From assembly GCA_964354225.1 (NCBI GenBank), contig CAYGZC010000057.1:1-7091 (forward strand): a stretch of DNA of 7,091 bases. The letters are read 5' to 3'. Positions 6,208 to 7,091 of this stretch are shown here, one piece after another (positions within the stretch are counted from its first letter, which is position 1; the number at the start of each line of letters is the position of its first letter). Source of the DNA: CAYGZC01 sp964354225 (GTDB lineage: Bacteria; Bacteroidota; Ignavibacteria; UBA10030; SZUA-254). Below the pieces are notes generated by a model, which saw only the letters and a program-made list of their open reading frames with translations, was not told the DNA's origin and ran no database searches. The translations under genes and the position numbers were made by a program.

Positions 6208-7080
6208 TTGATAACTCTCAGGGCATACGCTAAAATCAATCTCGGTCTTCGAATTCTTCGGAAGCGAGAAGATGGTTACCACGATATCGAGACAATCTTT
6301 TATCGTGTCAACCCTTACGATGAAATCAGATTGGAACCATCAACGGATATTGTCTTTGAGAGTAATGATACATCACTCCCGGCAGATGAAAGTAATCTCT
6401 GCATTCGTGCAGCAAAACTTCTTCAACAATATGCAGGGATTTCCCTCGGAGTTAAAATTAGTTTAATAAAAAATATCCCCATAGGGGCGGGACTTGGTGG
6501 CGGCAGCTCCGATGCAGCAACAACATTATTAGGACTTATCAAACTTTGGGATATCGGCATAACGAAAGAAGAACTCTCTGCTCTTGCACTTCAACTTGGT
6601 TCTGATGTGCCGTACTTTCTTAATCAAGGCACCGCCTACGCAACCGGGCGTGGAGAAATTCTCGAATATTTCAATATCAATAATCCTCACTGGATTGTTC
6701 TTGTCTGCCCGGACATACATGTTTCAACAGCGTGGGCATATCAGGAAATCCACAGCTCACGACTCAAAACTCATAACTCAAAACTCATAACTCAAACTTC
6801 AAATCTCAAAACTCTTCTTCTCGAGAACATCAACAATCCTCAACAGTTAAATCCGCTTCTCCATAACGATTTTGAGCCGCTTGTTTTGCACAAACATAAA
6901 TCCATTGCATATCTTAAACTATCGCTGTATGCTACTGGAGCGAAATTTGCCCAGATGTCGGGCAGCGGTTCATCAGTTTACGGATTTTATACAGACGAGA
7001 AGGAAGCAATGAATGCGGCGACCCAATTTAGTCGGAAATACAAAGTTTTTATCACACCGCCAAACTTCATGCTCGACTAA
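6208..7080 (+). CDS. ispE: 4-(cytidine 5'-diphospho)-2-C-methyl-D-erythritol kinase (IspE)
   Basis: IspE phosphorylates CDP-methylerythritol at the 2-OH using ATP, the fourth step of the MEP route to isoprenoid precursors, in the cytosol. All three GHMP-kinase motifs are present: AYAKINLGLRI (residues 6-16, with catalytic K9), the glycine-rich ATP loop PIGAGLGGGSSDAATTL (91-107), and the C-terminal MSGSGSSVYGFY (250-261). GSDVPYFL contains the catalytic Asp (D133). At 290 aa the length is normal. The start is a TTG at 6208: no in-frame ATG occurs before residue 250, the homology to the fragment at 5568 begins exactly here, and no strong Shine-Dalgarno sequence is seen (AGGAA at 6188 is 15 nt away). 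Initiation probably depends on the toxin stop 2 bp upstream. Residues about 183-203 (HSSRLKTHNSKLITQTSNLK plus T) are low-complexity and encoded by a 14-bp tandem repeat, an odd insertion between AWAYQEI and LLLENINNPQQLNPLLHNDF. Confidence 0.96.
   Translation: MITLRAYAKINLGLRILRKREDGYHDIETIFYRVNPYDEIRLEPSTDIVFESNDTSLPADESNLCIRAAKLLQQYAGISLGVKISLIKNIPIGAGLGGGSSDAATTLLGLIKLWDIGITKEELSALALQLGSDVPYFLNQGTAYATGRGEILEYFNINNPHWIVLVCPDIHVSTAWAYQEIHSSRLKTHNSKLITQTSNLKTLLLENINNPQQLNPLLHNDFEPLVLHKHKSIAYLKLSLYATGAKFAQMSGSGSSVYGFYTDEKEAMNAATQFSRKYKVFITPPNFMLD
6762..6814 (+). repeat. 14-bp tandem repeat inside ispE
   Basis: Two exact copies of AAAACTCATAACTC (6766-6779 and 6780-6793) are followed by a degenerate third (6794-6807) and the start of a fourth (AAAACTC, 6808-6814). 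ACTC at 6762-6765 precedes them in phase. The unit is not a multiple of three, so successive copies encode different residues (KTHNS, then KLITQ), yet the gene stays in frame overall. The encoded segment is polar and falls between conserved parts of IspE, where length variation should be tolerated. Confidence 0.8.
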
Positions 7081-7091
7081 ATGCACTGATT

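Noticed and set aside
5634..6222. Insertion sequence or integron cassette carrying the toxin-antitoxin pair
   Set aside because: No transposase, integrase, terminal inverted repeats or attC-like structure is visible. Only the duplicated ispE 5' end marks the borders.
6762..6814. CRISPR-like or intergenic satellite interpretation of the 14-bp repeats in ispE
   Set aside because: The units are contiguous with no spacers, and they lie in frame inside a complete ispE.

Overview
The window looks like chromosomal DNA from a member of the Bacteroidota/Ignavibacteria (FCB) lineage. The main reason is a very large secreted protein with a C-terminal type IX secretion (T9SS) type A sorting domain (PNPFNP ... 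GQLV ... ASGVYYYRF ... RKMLLIK), a signal largely confined to that superphylum. Moderate AT-richness, some promoter candidates close to the Bacteroidota TTTG / TAnnTTTG pattern, and an MEP-pathway ispE gene fit this. The exact taxon is inference.

Layout. Minus strand, 1-518: a short two-gene operon with a secreted small protein carrying a carboxypeptidase-regulatory-like fold (186-518), followed after 2 bp by a one-TM protein that runs off the left edge (1-183). Minus strand, 683-4861: a 1392-aa multidomain exported protein (signal peptide, six Kelch units, three SdrD-B-like Ca-binding repeats, a LamG/concanavalin-like domain, DUF11-type and DUF7619-type domains, two WNMI...YWVK modules, T9SS sorting domain), ending in a clear intrinsic terminator at 620-654. 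Its upstream spacer holds an imperfect palindrome (5014-5071) resembling a widely dispersed intergenic repeat. Minus strand, 5111-5455: a single-domain STAS anti-sigma-factor antagonist.

Plus strand, 5568-7080: this is the most interesting part. A broken 5' end of ispE (start codon, 22 codons, then a stop, with decaying homology for about 24 nt more) lies at 5568-5657. It is followed by a type II toxin-antitoxin pair (5731-6205; RelE/ParE-like toxin) and then by a complete ispE (6208-7080) that starts with TTG two bases after the toxin stop. The two ispE 5' ends match at 48 of 51 nt over the core, and all three differences are synonymous. The simplest reading is that a toxin-antitoxin cassette entered at the 5' end of ispE together with a slightly diverged allele of that end. 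The essential gene was rebuilt downstream and its original start was left behind as a fossil. The functional ispE now lies in the same transcription unit as the toxin-antitoxin pair and is probably translationally coupled to the toxin. The same ispE also carries an in-frame insertion-like stretch made of a 14-bp tandem repeat.

No rRNA, tRNA, CRISPR array, transposase or integrase was seen. The gene-free stretches are all under 300 bp (519-682, 4862-5110, 5456-5730), and their contents are listed.
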